In this document: positions 7,070-13,623 of the stretch, piece after piece
Layout: every line of letters begins with the position of its first letter
Position numbering within the stretch: position 1 is the stretch's first letter
From: Parcubacteria group bacterium GW2011_GWC1_41_7
GTDB taxonomy: Bacteria; Patescibacteriota; Minisyncoccia; UBA6257; HR35
Length of the DNA stretch: 16,263 bases
Reading direction: 5' to 3'
Assembly (NCBI GenBank): GCA_000997465.1
Contig: LCBW01000006.1
Span: forward strand, 1 to 16,263
Position numbers and translations under genes: made by a program
The notes under the pieces: model-generated
What the model was told of the DNA's origin: nothing
Database searches by the model: none
What the model saw: the letters and a program-made list of their open reading frames with translations, nothing else

Positions 7070-7522
7070 ATGGAAGAACAAAAGAAACCTTCAAAAATAA
7101 TCATGTATGGTGTTTTAGGAATTATTGCGTTTGGGTTTATTGTGTACCTTGCATTGCAGGCCCAACATACGGTGGGAATTGAAATTATCGTTCCTCAAGT
7201 AAAAGCAGGAGAACCTGAAAAGATTGTGGGTGATTTTTATCGCTGGTATACAGACCCAAAAACAAAGCGGTCATTTGACGTTGTGCGATTTTTTGCTCCC
7301 GGGGCAACATCAAGTATTGCAGGCACCATTATATCAACGGGCGTTGATCCGGTACTGTGCGGAGGAGATATTCCCGGCAGAATCGAAGTGAAAAAAGCAG
7401 TTGTAAAAGGTGATCAATCAACGGTGCGTGTATTTATGAATATAAACGGTGGAATTTCAACAGTAAGCCTAAAAAAAATTGATGATTCCTGGAAAATTAT
7501 AGGTTTTGTGTGTTCGAAATAA
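7070..7522 (+). CDS. Membrane-anchored NTF2-like (DUF3828-like) protein
   Basis: 150 aa. A short cytoplasmic basic start (MEEQKKPSK) leads into one membrane segment (about 10-30, IIMYGVLGIIAFGFIVYLAL) and an extracytoplasmic domain. The domain begins with EKIVGDFYRWYTD and ends with STVSLKKIDDSWKIIGFVC. The pattern of an opening helix with FYxWY and a final strand with DDSWKI is typical of NTF2/DUF3828-like folds, many of which are small binding proteins of unknown role. Two Cys (VLCGGD and the C-terminal FVCSK) could form a disulfide. It starts 3 nt after the FKBP stop, so it is probably in the same operon. The fold assignment is by pattern only. Confidence 0.7.
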   Translation: MEEQKKPSKIIMYGVLGIIAFGFIVYLALQAQHTVGIEIIVPQVKAGEPEKIVGDFYRWYTDPKTKRSFDVVRFFAPGATSSIAGTIISTGVDPVLCGGDIPGRIEVKKAVVKGDQSTVRVFMNINGGISTVSLKKIDDSWKIIGFVCSK

Positions 7523-7547
7523 CGCACAGACGATTCCCTGGAGGACC

Positions 7548-7555
7548 TGTATAAT
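7548..7555 (+). promoter_or_regulatory. -10 box of the alpha/beta hydrolase gene
   Basis: TGTATAAT includes a perfect TATAAT (7550-7555) that ends 7 nt before the ATG at 7563, so the transcript should start at the start codon itself. No -35 match is seen at 17 nt. Confidence 0.55.
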
Positions 7556-7562
7556 TTACGTA

Positions 7563-8357
7563 ATGGCAAAAAAAATCGTTTTTATCATTATGGTGCTGGT
7601 GTTTTTGGTGTGGGGTGCAGGGAAAGTTTTTTCGTCACTTAAAAATAATGTTTCGTCCTCAAAAAAAAGCGAAACACCACAGGCTATGCAAAAAACCGAT
7701 CCAGAGCGTGTCATTATCCAAACAGAAGACGGAGTTGATATTGTTGGAGATTGGTATTCGGTTGAGGGAGGGAAACAGGTAGGCATCTTATTGCACGCAA
7801 TGCCAGAAAATCGAAAAAGCTTTTCAGATTTTGCCCGCGCACTGAATCAGCAAGGATTAAGCGCACTTGCAATTGACTTGCGCGGGCATGGCGAAAGCAC
7901 CAATTCTTTGCAAGGATCACTCAATTACAAAAAATTTTCAGAAAATAATCACCAGCAAAGCATTTTTGATGTACAAGCCGCAAGCATTTTTTTGGAGGGT
8001 AAAGGATATGCAAAAGATATGCAGTTTCTTGTCGGCGCAAGCGTTGGCGCAAATTTTGCAATGAAATATGCATCAGAAAATAAAGCAGTAAAGGCGGTTG
8101 TTGCGCTCTCTCCAGGTCTCAATTACCGCGGCATCGAAACGGAAACGCTTCCATACGATAATGTTGCGCAAAAGATGTTTTTGGTTGCGGCGCAAGATGA
8201 CGTATACGCGGTGCAAACTGTCCAAGTACTGCAGAAAAAAAACGAAACATTTACTATAAAAATATATACAAGCGGCGGGCACGGAACTGCTCTTTTGAAA
8301 AATCAGCCTGATCTCACTATCCTTATTCTTAATTTTTTGAAAGACAAGCTTATTTGA
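7563..8357 (+). CDS. Alpha/beta hydrolase, membrane-anchored
   Basis: 264 aa. An N-terminal signal anchor (about 4-22, IVFIIMVLVFLVWGAGKVF) would place a serine-hydrolase domain outside the membrane. Visible elements are a beta-hairpin start (VIIQTEDGVDIVGDWY), LLHAMPENRKSF (oxyanion region), IDLRGHGEST, the nucleophile elbow LVGASVGAN (GxSxG), the acid AAQDDVYA and the catalytic His in GGHGTALL. The triad Ser-Asp-His is complete. The domain resembles short serine-aminopeptidase/esterase-like hydrolases; the substrate is unknown. ATG 7563 is preferred over an upstream GTG at 7506 because the anchor follows directly and a TATAAT box lies at 7550. It converges with the ftsQ-like gene 31 nt downstream. 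Confidence 0.85.
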   Translation: MAKKIVFIIMVLVFLVWGAGKVFSSLKNNVSSSKKSETPQAMQKTDPERVIIQTEDGVDIVGDWYSVEGGKQVGILLHAMPENRKSFSDFARALNQQGLSALAIDLRGHGESTNSLQGSLNYKKFSENNHQQSIFDVQAASIFLEGKGYAKDMQFLVGASVGANFAMKYASENKAVKAVVALSPGLNYRGIETETLPYDNVAQKMFLVAAQDDVYAVQTVQVLQKKNETFTIKIYTSGGHGTALLKNQPDLTILILNFLKDKLI

Positions 8358-8388
8358 TAAGTTTTCAGTACGCTGTGCACGGCTTCTC

Positions 8389-9075
8389 TTATTTGTAATA
8401 AATTTTTTGCGGGATGCGCAAATCAATATATTCTATTGAGCTCAGTTGTGGTTTTTTGTTTTTGACAAAATAGGTCAACTTGCGCATCTGTTTTTCAACA
8501 TCCTTTTGTGGATTAATAAGAATGCGCCACCCGCTTTGTGTTTGAATACGCAAATCTTTATTGATAAGAATTTCAGCCGATTGTAATGGAATAGCCGAGA
8601 GGTTACTAAATTCTATAATACGGGAAAGGGTTGTGAGGATTGGTTTTTCTAAGGCGCTATAGGGAATAATTCCTACGTTGCTGGTAATAGAGAAAAGATG
8701 CCAAGGGGTTGAGGTCGGATTTTCGGGAATAATATATCCGTGTTCTCCAAGTAAAAAACAGGTGTCAGTACATATGCGTGCAACCGGTTTTTCGCGTCGT
8801 ATCGTTATAAGCAGAGTAGAATCGCGATAAGAAGGTTTGAGTTCAACTGAAATAATATCTGGATACGTTTCAAAAAGATATTTTGGAAGATATGTGTTGT
8901 AGAAAAAAAGAGGAGGATTTTTTGTAAGACGGACAACGGGATCGTTCAGGTGCACCTGTTTAAAGCGGAATATATCACTTTGCGCAAGAGTTAAAAAAAC
9001 AGCTATCACACTTATAATAATCAAAAAGGAAAGAGTGAGTGATTTAGAGAATGTTGAGATTTTTCTTTTTCGCAT
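8389..9075 (-). CDS. FtsQ/DivIB-like cell division protein
   Basis: 228 aa from ATG 9075; a TTG at 9087 would add four residues and leave no gap to serS. It has a short basic tail (MRKRK), a membrane segment (about 12-32), then an extracytoplasmic part with a POTRA-like pattern. This begins IFRFKQVHL, then YLFETYPDIISVELKPSYRDSTLLITIRREKPVARIC, then CFLLGEHGYIIPE, and ends SSIEYIDLRIPQKIYYK. The run of IR-E(K/R)-P-VA, then D/E-x-x-G, and the closing IDLR-x-(7)-YYK is what FtsQ proteins show. FtsQ links the early divisome to septal wall synthesis. No other division or wall gene is nearby, which is unusual for ftsQ. Two close cysteines (ICTDTC) are unusual. Confidence 0.8.
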   Translation of the reverse strand: MRKRKISTFSKSLTLSFLIIISVIAVFLTLAQSDIFRFKQVHLNDPVVRLTKNPPLFFYNTYLPKYLFETYPDIISVELKPSYRDSTLLITIRREKPVARICTDTCFLLGEHGYIIPENPTSTPWHLFSITSNVGIIPYSALEKPILTTLSRIIEFSNLSAIPLQSAEILINKDLRIQTQSGWRILINPQKDVEKQMRKLTYFVKNKKPQLSSIEYIDLRIPQKIYYK

Positions 9076-9087
9076 AAATAAACACAA

Positions 9088-10389
9088 ATGATTGATATAA
9101 AAAAATTATTGGATCAGCCGGACGTATTTGAAAAAGCAGCAAAACTAAAAGGAGTTTCGGTTGATATTAATTTTATTATAGAGGGCAAAACAAAACAAAA
9201 TCAACTGCAAAAGGAGTGTGATGATTTGCGGCATGAAGTCAACGCGGCGTCAAAGAATAAGCCCGATGCGGAAACGATTCAAAAATTAAAAAGCACAAAA
9301 GAACAGATTAAAAAATTAGAAGACACTATTCGAGATATTGATGAGAAGATAATGCAGGAGTTGTGCAAAATTCCTAACCCTCCTTTTGCTGATGTTCCAA
9401 TTGGGAAAGATGATTCTGAAAATGTAGTACTGCGAAAGTGGGGAAAAATTCCAGAATTTGATTTTGAACTAAAAGATCATGTAGAGCTCGGAGAAGAGTT
9501 GAATATGATTGATATTGAACGAGCGGCAAAAGTCACCGGAAGCAGATTTTATTATTTGAAAGGTGCGGCAGTGTGGATCCAATTTGCGCTGTTGCAGTAT
9601 GCGTATCGGATATTGACCGACAAGGAAGAAATTGAAAAAATTGCAGGGAGCGTTGAAAAAGGACATAGCACTAACGTATTTGAGCCCGTTCTTCCGCCGG
9701 TGATGATTCGTCCTGAAATGTATACAAAAATGGCGCGACTATCGGATGCTGATAAAGACGAGAAGTATCATCTTGCGCAGGACGATATGTATCTTATCGG
9801 AAGCGCAGAGCACACCTTAGGCCCTATGCACGCGGATGAGGTATTAGATGAAAAAGATCTGCCGATTCGCTACGTTGGGTTTTCTACGGCGTTTCGTAGG
9901 GAAGCGGGAAGTTATGGAAAGGATGTGCGTGGCATTTTGCGCGTACATCAGTTTGATAAAATTGAGATGGAATCATTTACAGTTCCCGAAGATTCCCTCA
10001 AAGAACAAGAATTTTTTGTAAAAATACAAGAGCGGCTTTTGCAGGGATTGGAAATTCCCTATCAAATCGTTGCCGTATGTACCGGCGATATGGGAAAACC
10101 GGACGCGCAGCAGATAGATGTTGAATGCTGGATGCCTGCGCAAAAAAAATATCGAGAAACACATTCAGCAGACTTAATGACGGATTACCAATCACGGCGT
10201 CTCAATACGCGTGTGCGCAGAAAAAATGGAGAGTTTGAATTTGTGCACATGAATGATGCAACTGTTTTTGCAATTGGGAGAACACTTATTGCAATAATGG
10301 AAAACTATCAAAAAAAAGACGGAAGTATTGAGATCCCAAAAGTTTTGCAGCCGTTTATGCCTCTTAAAAAAATCATAGTAAAAAATTGA
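9088..10389 (+). CDS. serS: Seryl-tRNA synthetase
   Basis: Charges tRNA-Ser (and tRNA-Sec where present) with serine; cytoplasmic. 433 aa, normal for the family. Residues about 1-105 form the long antiparallel coiled-coil arm that binds the tRNA-Ser variable arm. The class II catalytic core follows: LIGSAEHTLGPMHADEVL (serine-binding TxE equivalent), motif 2 FRREAGSYGKDVRGILRVHQFDK region (ATP), EIDVECWMPAQKKYRETHSADLMTDYQSRRL-type segment, and motif 3 FAIGRTLIAIMENYQ. The ATG is only 12 bp from the divergent ftsQ-like ATG and has no Shine-Dalgarno. Confidence 0.96.
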   Translation: MIDIKKLLDQPDVFEKAAKLKGVSVDINFIIEGKTKQNQLQKECDDLRHEVNAASKNKPDAETIQKLKSTKEQIKKLEDTIRDIDEKIMQELCKIPNPPFADVPIGKDDSENVVLRKWGKIPEFDFELKDHVELGEELNMIDIERAAKVTGSRFYYLKGAAVWIQFALLQYAYRILTDKEEIEKIAGSVEKGHSTNVFEPVLPPVMIRPEMYTKMARLSDADKDEKYHLAQDDMYLIGSAEHTLGPMHADEVLDEKDLPIRYVGFSTAFRREAGSYGKDVRGILRVHQFDKIEMESFTVPEDSLKEQEFFVKIQERLLQGLEIPYQIVAVCTGDMGKPDAQQIDVECWMPAQKKYRETHSADLMTDYQSRRLNTRVRRKNGEFEFVHMNDATVFAIGRTLIAIMENYQKKDGSIEIPKVLQPFMPLKKIIVKN

Positions 10390-10395
10390 TTGCAT

Positions 10396-10432
10396 AAAAA
10401 AACGGATGAAAGAGCCCTCTCTTTATCATCCG
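10396..10432 (-). terminator. Rho-independent terminator of the zinc-ribbon gene
   Basis: The stem is CGGATGA (10403-10409) with TCATCCG (10426-10432), continued inside by AAGAG with CTCTT and closed by the loop CCCT. On the minus strand it is followed by seven Ts (10396-10402). The T tract lies only on the minus side. It starts 6 nt after the serS stop, between the convergent genes. Confidence 0.85.
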
Positions 10433-10476
10433 ATGGTGCGCACACCTTCAAGCTTGCGGGACGCCATATCCTCGAG

Positions 10477-10707
10477 TTACTGCTTCAGCGGTTGGGGGAG
10501 CTCTGTTGTATACCCACAGTTGCCACAGAACAATACTTCGTTCTGCGACATAGGGGAACTACTGAGGGTATCCGTACTGTCTCCGATGCGGTAGAGAATG
10601 CCGTCGCATTTCGGACAACGCGGCACGAGCAGTCGCAGAAGGATCTCGCACAGATCCCGCAAATTCCCAAGAGCGCCCCTCAGGAGCGCAACGAGTCGCT
10701 GTTTCAT
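10477..10707 (-). CDS. Small zinc-ribbon protein, 76 aa
   Basis: The first 30 residues are basic and Leu-rich (MKQRLVALLRGALGNLRDLC), probably an amphipathic helix. A zinc ribbon follows, with the knuckles RCPKCDGIL and LFCGNCGYTTEL separated by about 25 residues. Four Cys in the CPxC...CxxC layout should bind one zinc. No enzyme domain is present; zinc ribbons of this kind bind nucleic acid or proteins, and the role is unknown. The ATG is supported by GGAG 8 nt upstream and a promoter further up. The gene is GC-rich (39 of 60 bases in 10621-10680), unlike both neighbours, and is a self-contained unit with its own terminator. An antisense reading frame covers the same stretch, but it lacks start signals. 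Confidence 0.8.
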   Translation of the reverse strand: MKQRLVALLRGALGNLRDLCEILLRLLVPRCPKCDGILYRIGDSTDTLSSSPMSQNEVLFCGNCGYTTELPQPLKQ

Positions 10708-10714
10708 GCTGAAA

Positions 10715-10720
10715 TCTCCA
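10715..10720 (-). promoter_or_regulatory. Shine-Dalgarno of the zinc-ribbon gene
   Basis: TGGAGA on the minus strand has its GGAG 8 nt before ATG 10707. It sits in a short inverted repeat (TCTCC-T-GGAGA), so it could be masked in RNA. It is notable because native genes in this window show no such site. Confidence 0.7.
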
Positions 10721-10734
10721 GGAGAACTATCGTT

Positions 10735-10762
10735 ATTTTAAAACTTTTTGATTGTAAGTCAA
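10735..10762 (-). promoter_or_regulatory. Promoter of the zinc-ribbon gene
   Basis: TTGACT (10757-10762, 5 of 6), a 16 nt spacer and TAAAAT (10735-10740, 5 of 6). Predicted start about 10728, a leader of about 20 nt. It begins 4 nt downstream of the M50 protease stop on the same strand, so the two genes abut but each has its own signals. Confidence 0.65.
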
Positions 10763-10766
10763 TTTT

Positions 10767-11381
10767 TTAAATCGCAAGTAGTGCAAAGAGCAGTCCGGTT
10801 ATAAAAGACACAATTTTTGCAATAATGGGCCATCCAAAAAAGATGAGCGCAAAAACTAAGATAATACCAAATTGCTCCAAAAAGACTTGTGTACGCATCG
10901 GCAAAAACGGTGTAAAGATTTTTGAGCCGTCCAATGGCGGAATAGGCATAAGGTTAAATATTGCAAGTACAATGTTAAGCTGTATAAGAGATAAAAAGAA
11001 AGATGTTGTCTGTGGGGTGTTTCCGCTAATTATGCCAAACGCTAAAAATGCTTTATATAAAAGCCCAAGCAGTATTGCAAGCGCGATGTTACTTAAGGGA
11101 CCGGCAGCTGCAACTTTTAAAGAATCTTTTTTGGGATTTTTTAAATTGTAGGGATTATAAGGAACTGGCCTTGCCCATCCGAAAATAAAACCCCCGGTCA
11201 TAAGCGAAAGCGCTGGAAGAACTATACTTCCAATTGGGTCAATATGAGGAAGTGGATTAAGGGTAAGGCGCCCGGCAAGACGGGCGGTTGGATCACCTAA
11301 ATGATCAGCCATCGCGCCGTGCGCAACCTCATGAACAATAATTGAAAAAATAAGTCCGATAACCAGTATTGCAATTTCCAT
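10767..11381 (-). CDS. Site-2-type zinc metalloprotease, M50 family
   Basis: Intramembrane metalloprotease of 204 aa with about five membrane segments. The zinc motif HEVAH (HExxH) is in the first segment near residue 17. LAGRLTLNPLPHIDPIGSI is the usual post-catalytic loop, AAAGPLSN is the conserved membrane motif, and NLMPIPPLDGSKI supplies the third zinc ligand (Asp). This matches the small rhomboid-like-sized M50 group (YwhC/YydH type) without a PDZ domain. Family members cut membrane-bound regulators or signal peptides; the substrate here is unknown. ATG 11381 is chosen because a TATAAT lies 11 nt upstream. The stop is immediately followed by the promoter of the zinc-ribbon gene. Confidence 0.92.
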   Translation of the reverse strand: MEIAILVIGLIFSIIVHEVAHGAMADHLGDPTARLAGRLTLNPLPHIDPIGSIVLPALSLMTGGFIFGWARPVPYNPYNLKNPKKDSLKVAAAGPLSNIALAILLGLLYKAFLAFGIISGNTPQTTSFFLSLIQLNIVLAIFNLMPIPPLDGSKIFTPFLPMRTQVFLEQFGIILVFALIFFGWPIIAKIVSFITGLLFALLAI

Positions 11382-11392
11382 TGAGTATATAG

Positions 11393-11398
11393 ATTATA
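11393..11398 (-). promoter_or_regulatory. -10 box of the M50 protease gene
   Basis: A perfect TATAAT on the minus strand ends 11 nt before ATG 11381, predicting a leader of only about 5 nt. No good -35 is present. There is no Shine-Dalgarno. Confidence 0.55.
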
Positions 11399-11424
11399 AC
11401 GGCAAGACCTTCAAAGAATAATGA

Positions 11425-11463
11425 GAAAATTAAAAGGACTCGTTGATGTTATCGCTGGGTCCT
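11425..11463 (-). terminator. Probable terminator of the DUF218 gene
   Basis: On the minus strand, AGGAC (11459-11463) pairs with GTCCT (11435-11439) around a 19 nt loop that contains the stop codon. TTTTAATTTT follows. The stem is short and the loop large, so it is weaker than the other two terminators. Confidence 0.42.
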
Positions 11464-11985
11464 ATAGCTGCGGATGTAGCGGATGATCCTCGGAATCACA
11501 ATGCCTAATGGATCAAAGAACGTGTACGCGACGAACACGCACTCCTTAATCCACTCAAGCGGATTGATCCAGTGGTGCAGGGAAATTGCGCTGACGCGCA
11601 GTTTATGCACCCTACGGAAGATGGTTTTGATTCGAATCACATGTTGCCACTGGGATAGCACTGTGATACCCGGATCTTCGATGTCGGCGCTACGCAGAGT
11701 ATTAAGCCCGAAGGCAACGTTCTCGTGCGTATTGACGGATCGATCTTCCGTGAGGATTGCGTCTTGGGGGATGCCATGCGCACACAGCCAGTTGCGCATG
11801 AGCCAAGACACCGCGGTGCACTGCCCTCTGACATACCGTCCGCCGACCACTAAGATGCGGTCGTACTTTTCGGTTTGCCAAGCAGAGAGTGCACCTGCGC
11901 AGCGCCGGATTGTTTCCGGAGCCATCCGCGTCCTTCCATCGGGTGTGATGGTTACCCACTGAGAAAAAACTATGAGTATCCTCAA
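11449..11985 (-). CDS. DUF218 / YdcF-SanA-like protein
   Basis: 178 aa. The DUF218 pattern is visible. It runs from an opening strand (MRILIVFSQWV), through RILVVGGRYVRGQCTAVSWLM (the GG-x(n)-G-x-(T/A)EA-like segment), HGIPQDAILTEDRSVNTHENV (GIPxxxIxxExxSxNTxEN) and ITVLSQWQHVIR (S-x-x-x-H-x-x-R) to a hydrophobic C-terminal helix. Known members (SanA, YdcF, ElyC) are linked to envelope functions, and YdcF binds S-adenosylmethionine; the activity is not established. The expected Glu of TEA reads TAV, a possible active-site change. The start is TTG, fixed by GGAGGTG 7 nt upstream. The gene is GC-rich (33 of 60 bases in 11821-11880), with its own promoter, and unlike its neighbours in composition. 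Confidence 0.8.
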   Translation of the reverse strand: MRILIVFSQWVTITPDGRTRMAPETIRRCAGALSAWQTEKYDRILVVGGRYVRGQCTAVSWLMRNWLCAHGIPQDAILTEDRSVNTHENVAFGLNTLRSADIEDPGITVLSQWQHVIRIKTIFRRVHKLRVSAISLHHWINPLEWIKECVFVAYTFFDPLGIVIPRIIRYIRSYRTQR

Positions 11986-11990
11986 GGGAA

Positions 11991-12040
11991 CACCTCCATG
12001 TGAGCTAATATAACTATATAACTTTTATAGCGTTAGTCAA
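11991..12040 (-). promoter_or_regulatory. Promoter and Shine-Dalgarno of the DUF218 gene
   Basis: TTGACT (12035-12040, 5 of 6), a 16 nt spacer and TATAGT (12013-12018, 5 of 6). The start of transcription is predicted near 12006. The Shine-Dalgarno GGAGGTG is at 11991-11997, 7 nt before the TTG start. The layout is the same as for the zinc-ribbon gene. Confidence 0.7.
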
Positions 12041-12077
12041 TAATATAAAAAATGCCCGTTATAAGGCGCATATGGGG

Positions 12078-12083
12078 TACAAT
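12078..12083 (+). promoter_or_regulatory. -10 box of the pilin-like gene
   Basis: TACAAT lies 11 nt before ATG 12095, giving a predicted leader of about 5 nt. No clear -35. Confidence 0.4.
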
Positions 12084-12094
12084 AAAAGAAATAC

Positions 12095-12352
12095 ATGCAG
12101 ATACCTATTCTCGATAAAATTGCAGAGGCGGTTGTGCGTACAAAAGATATCACGATAACTTTAGGGATAGCACTTGCAGTTCCGGTTCTGATATATGTGG
12201 GATGGAAATATATTGCCTCAAAGGGACAGGCATCAAAAGTACATACTGCGGCTTTGTATGTGATTGTAGGGTTACTTTTGATTTTTTTGGTCTATCAAAT
12301 ACCCGTTATTCTAAGAGAAATTTTAGGTCCTTGGACGAATACATCTCTTTAG
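12095..12352 (+). CDS. Small two-helix membrane protein, type IV secretion pilin-like
   Basis: 85 aa. An amphipathic start (MQIPILDKIAEAVVRTKD) leads into a membrane helix (about 20-38, ITLGIALAVPVLIYVGWKYI), a short polar loop (ASKGQASKVHTAA) and a second membrane helix (LYVIVGLLLIFLVYQI). Two helices joined by a loop of the type ASxGxxxKVxxA, followed by YxIVGL, resemble the small VirB2/TrbC or T4SS_pilin proteins common in Patescibacteria. It has no cleavable signal peptide. No secretion ATPase or other pilus gene is near, so a secretion role is only a guess. The last 4 nt overlap the convergent stop of the next gene. Confidence 0.6.
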   Translation: MQIPILDKIAEAVVRTKDITITLGIALAVPVLIYVGWKYIASKGQASKVHTAALYVIVGLLLIFLVYQIPVILREILGPWTNTSL

Positions 12353-13590
12353 TTTATTTCTTTTGTACCCACTGGAAGATCTTGTGCATCAAAGAGTTTG
12401 ACGCGATCGTAGCGTGGGAAAAAAAGCTGTGTTACACGCGCATAGACCCGCCATTCTTTACTGAAGAAATCCGCTTCGTTGTGATATTTTTGAAAACACG
12501 ATTGATAGTTTAAATTTTCAAGCACATAATTTTTACAACTGGTATCTTTTTCAATGCGCTGCAGTGCTTTTGCGTCCGGTGTTCTACAGGAATAGGACTT
12601 AATGAAGTTAATACAACTTTCCGAAAGAAACTGCCGCCTGCGCAGGTTCAAATATTCATCGTTTGAGAGTTTATTGCAATATCCGGAAATGGAAAAATCA
12701 AATTTATATGCATGGGTTAAAAAAGGAAAACAGCGGTTGGGTAAAAAACTATAGCCCAAAGATGTTGTTGCGGCCTTCAGCGTTGCGCGTCCGCCGGGTT
12801 GCAAAATAATATCAGAGTTCACTTGTGTCAACCGAGGGTCAACAATACGCACTGCCTGCCCGATGGCGTATGTTCCAAATTCACTTTTTATTTTCCAATT
12901 AGTAATGTTGATGGTTTCTTTTGAGCTATTATAAAGGGATACGGTTTTTCCATTTCCGGATGTTGAAAATGTTACTTTGCGATACCAGGGAGATGTTGCG
13001 ATACGAAATGATAGCCACGCAGGCGTATTATCTGCAAGATATGAATTATTGCGTGATCGGACAATCAAAATATAAAATCCCGGCGTAAGCCGCGAAAGAT
13101 TTAATGTTTTTGACGAAGTGGTTTTCCATTTTTTATCAACTGGCAAAAGCAGGTATTCAAAAAAAACGCGATCTTTCGCGTTTTTGATATTTGTTCCGGA
13201 AAGTCCGATTTTTATCGTATCAGTTTCCAGCGACGCTCCACTTGGAAAAGACGAAGAGATATTTGTTGTCAGCTGGTTTGTAAGGATAATGCGCTTTGGG
13301 ATTGTTGCCGCGCGAGCAGTATTTCCAAATACACCTAAAAGTTTAATCGGCTGATAGGGAAGAAGATCTTTATCTTTTTCTGAATTTTTTGGAGCAGTGT
13401 TTTTAAAAAATGTTCCTTGCGGAAGAACGCCGCGCTCTGCGGGACCGCCGCTTGGTTTTTTGATGACTGGAACGCCACCGAATTTATAAATAAAAAAATA
13501 TGAAAAACCGGCAATCACGAAAGCAATCACAAAAAGGAAAAGAAATCCTTCCCAAATTTGGCCCTTTTCAGTTATCTTTTTTGTATGCAT
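12349..13590 (-). CDS. Membrane-anchored surface protein with lamin-tail-like domain
   Basis: 413 aa from ATG 13590, which places the membrane anchor (about 16-35, GFLFLFVIAFVIAGFSYFFI) right after a short basic start; an open frame upstream to 13653 adds 21 residues that look non-coding. After a Pro/Gly/Lys linker comes a beta-rich region with a Ser/Thr-rich stretch. Residues about 204-274 resemble a lamin tail domain: VSLYNSSKETINITNWKIKS, then TYAIG, then DIILQPGGRATLKA. The last 120 residues carry six Cys in pairs (RCFP, GYCNK, ESCIN, YSCRT, TSCKN, QSCFQ) and Trp/Tyr, likely disulfide-bonded outside the cell. The function is probably adhesion or envelope structure, not established. The promoter region is shared with nusA. 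Confidence 0.75.
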   Translation of the reverse strand: MHTKKITEKGQIWEGFLFLFVIAFVIAGFSYFFIYKFGGVPVIKKPSGGPAERGVLPQGTFFKNTAPKNSEKDKDLLPYQPIKLLGVFGNTARAATIPKRIILTNQLTTNISSSFPSGASLETDTIKIGLSGTNIKNAKDRVFFEYLLLPVDKKWKTTSSKTLNLSRLTPGFYILIVRSRNNSYLADNTPAWLSFRIATSPWYRKVTFSTSGNGKTVSLYNSSKETINITNWKIKSEFGTYAIGQAVRIVDPRLTQVNSDIILQPGGRATLKAATTSLGYSFLPNRCFPFLTHAYKFDFSISGYCNKLSNDEYLNLRRRQFLSESCINFIKSYSCRTPDAKALQRIEKDTSCKNYVLENLNYQSCFQKYHNEADFFSKEWRVYARVTQLFFPRYDRVKLFDAQDLPVGTKEIN

Positions 13591-13605
13591 AAAAATCTGA
13601 TTTAC

Positions 13606-13613
13606 GTTATAAT
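13606..13613. promoter_or_regulatory. Divergent -10 boxes, nusA and surface-protein gene
   Basis: GTTATAAT reads TATAAT on the plus strand (13608-13613) and ATTATAAC, giving TATAAC, on the minus strand (13606-13611). The two -10 boxes overlap, so the two polymerases could not occupy the site together. Minus-strand initiation would give a leader of about 9 nt. No good -35 is visible for either. Confidence 0.4.
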
Positions 13614-13623
13614 TCCATATGTG

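Noticed and set aside
8347..8366. AAGCTTA-TTTGA-TAAGTTT hairpin as a terminator between the hydrolase and ftsQ-like genes
   Set aside because: A weak AT-rich stem with a G-U pair overlapping the stop codon and no clear T tract; not strong enough to list.
10390..10770. Plus-strand 126 aa frame over the zinc-ribbon gene
   Set aside because: It covers the terminator and runs through the minus-strand promoter. The minus strand has the zinc knuckles, Shine-Dalgarno, promoter and terminator.
11483..11962. Plus-strand 159 aa frame antisense to the DUF218 gene
   Set aside because: No recognisable motif; the opposite strand carries DUF218 motifs and full start signals.
12001..12060. AGTC/GACT at the ends of the DUF218 cassette as terminal inverted repeats of a mobile element
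   Set aside because: Only 4 bp, part of the -35 box on one side, and not shared by the other two cassettes.
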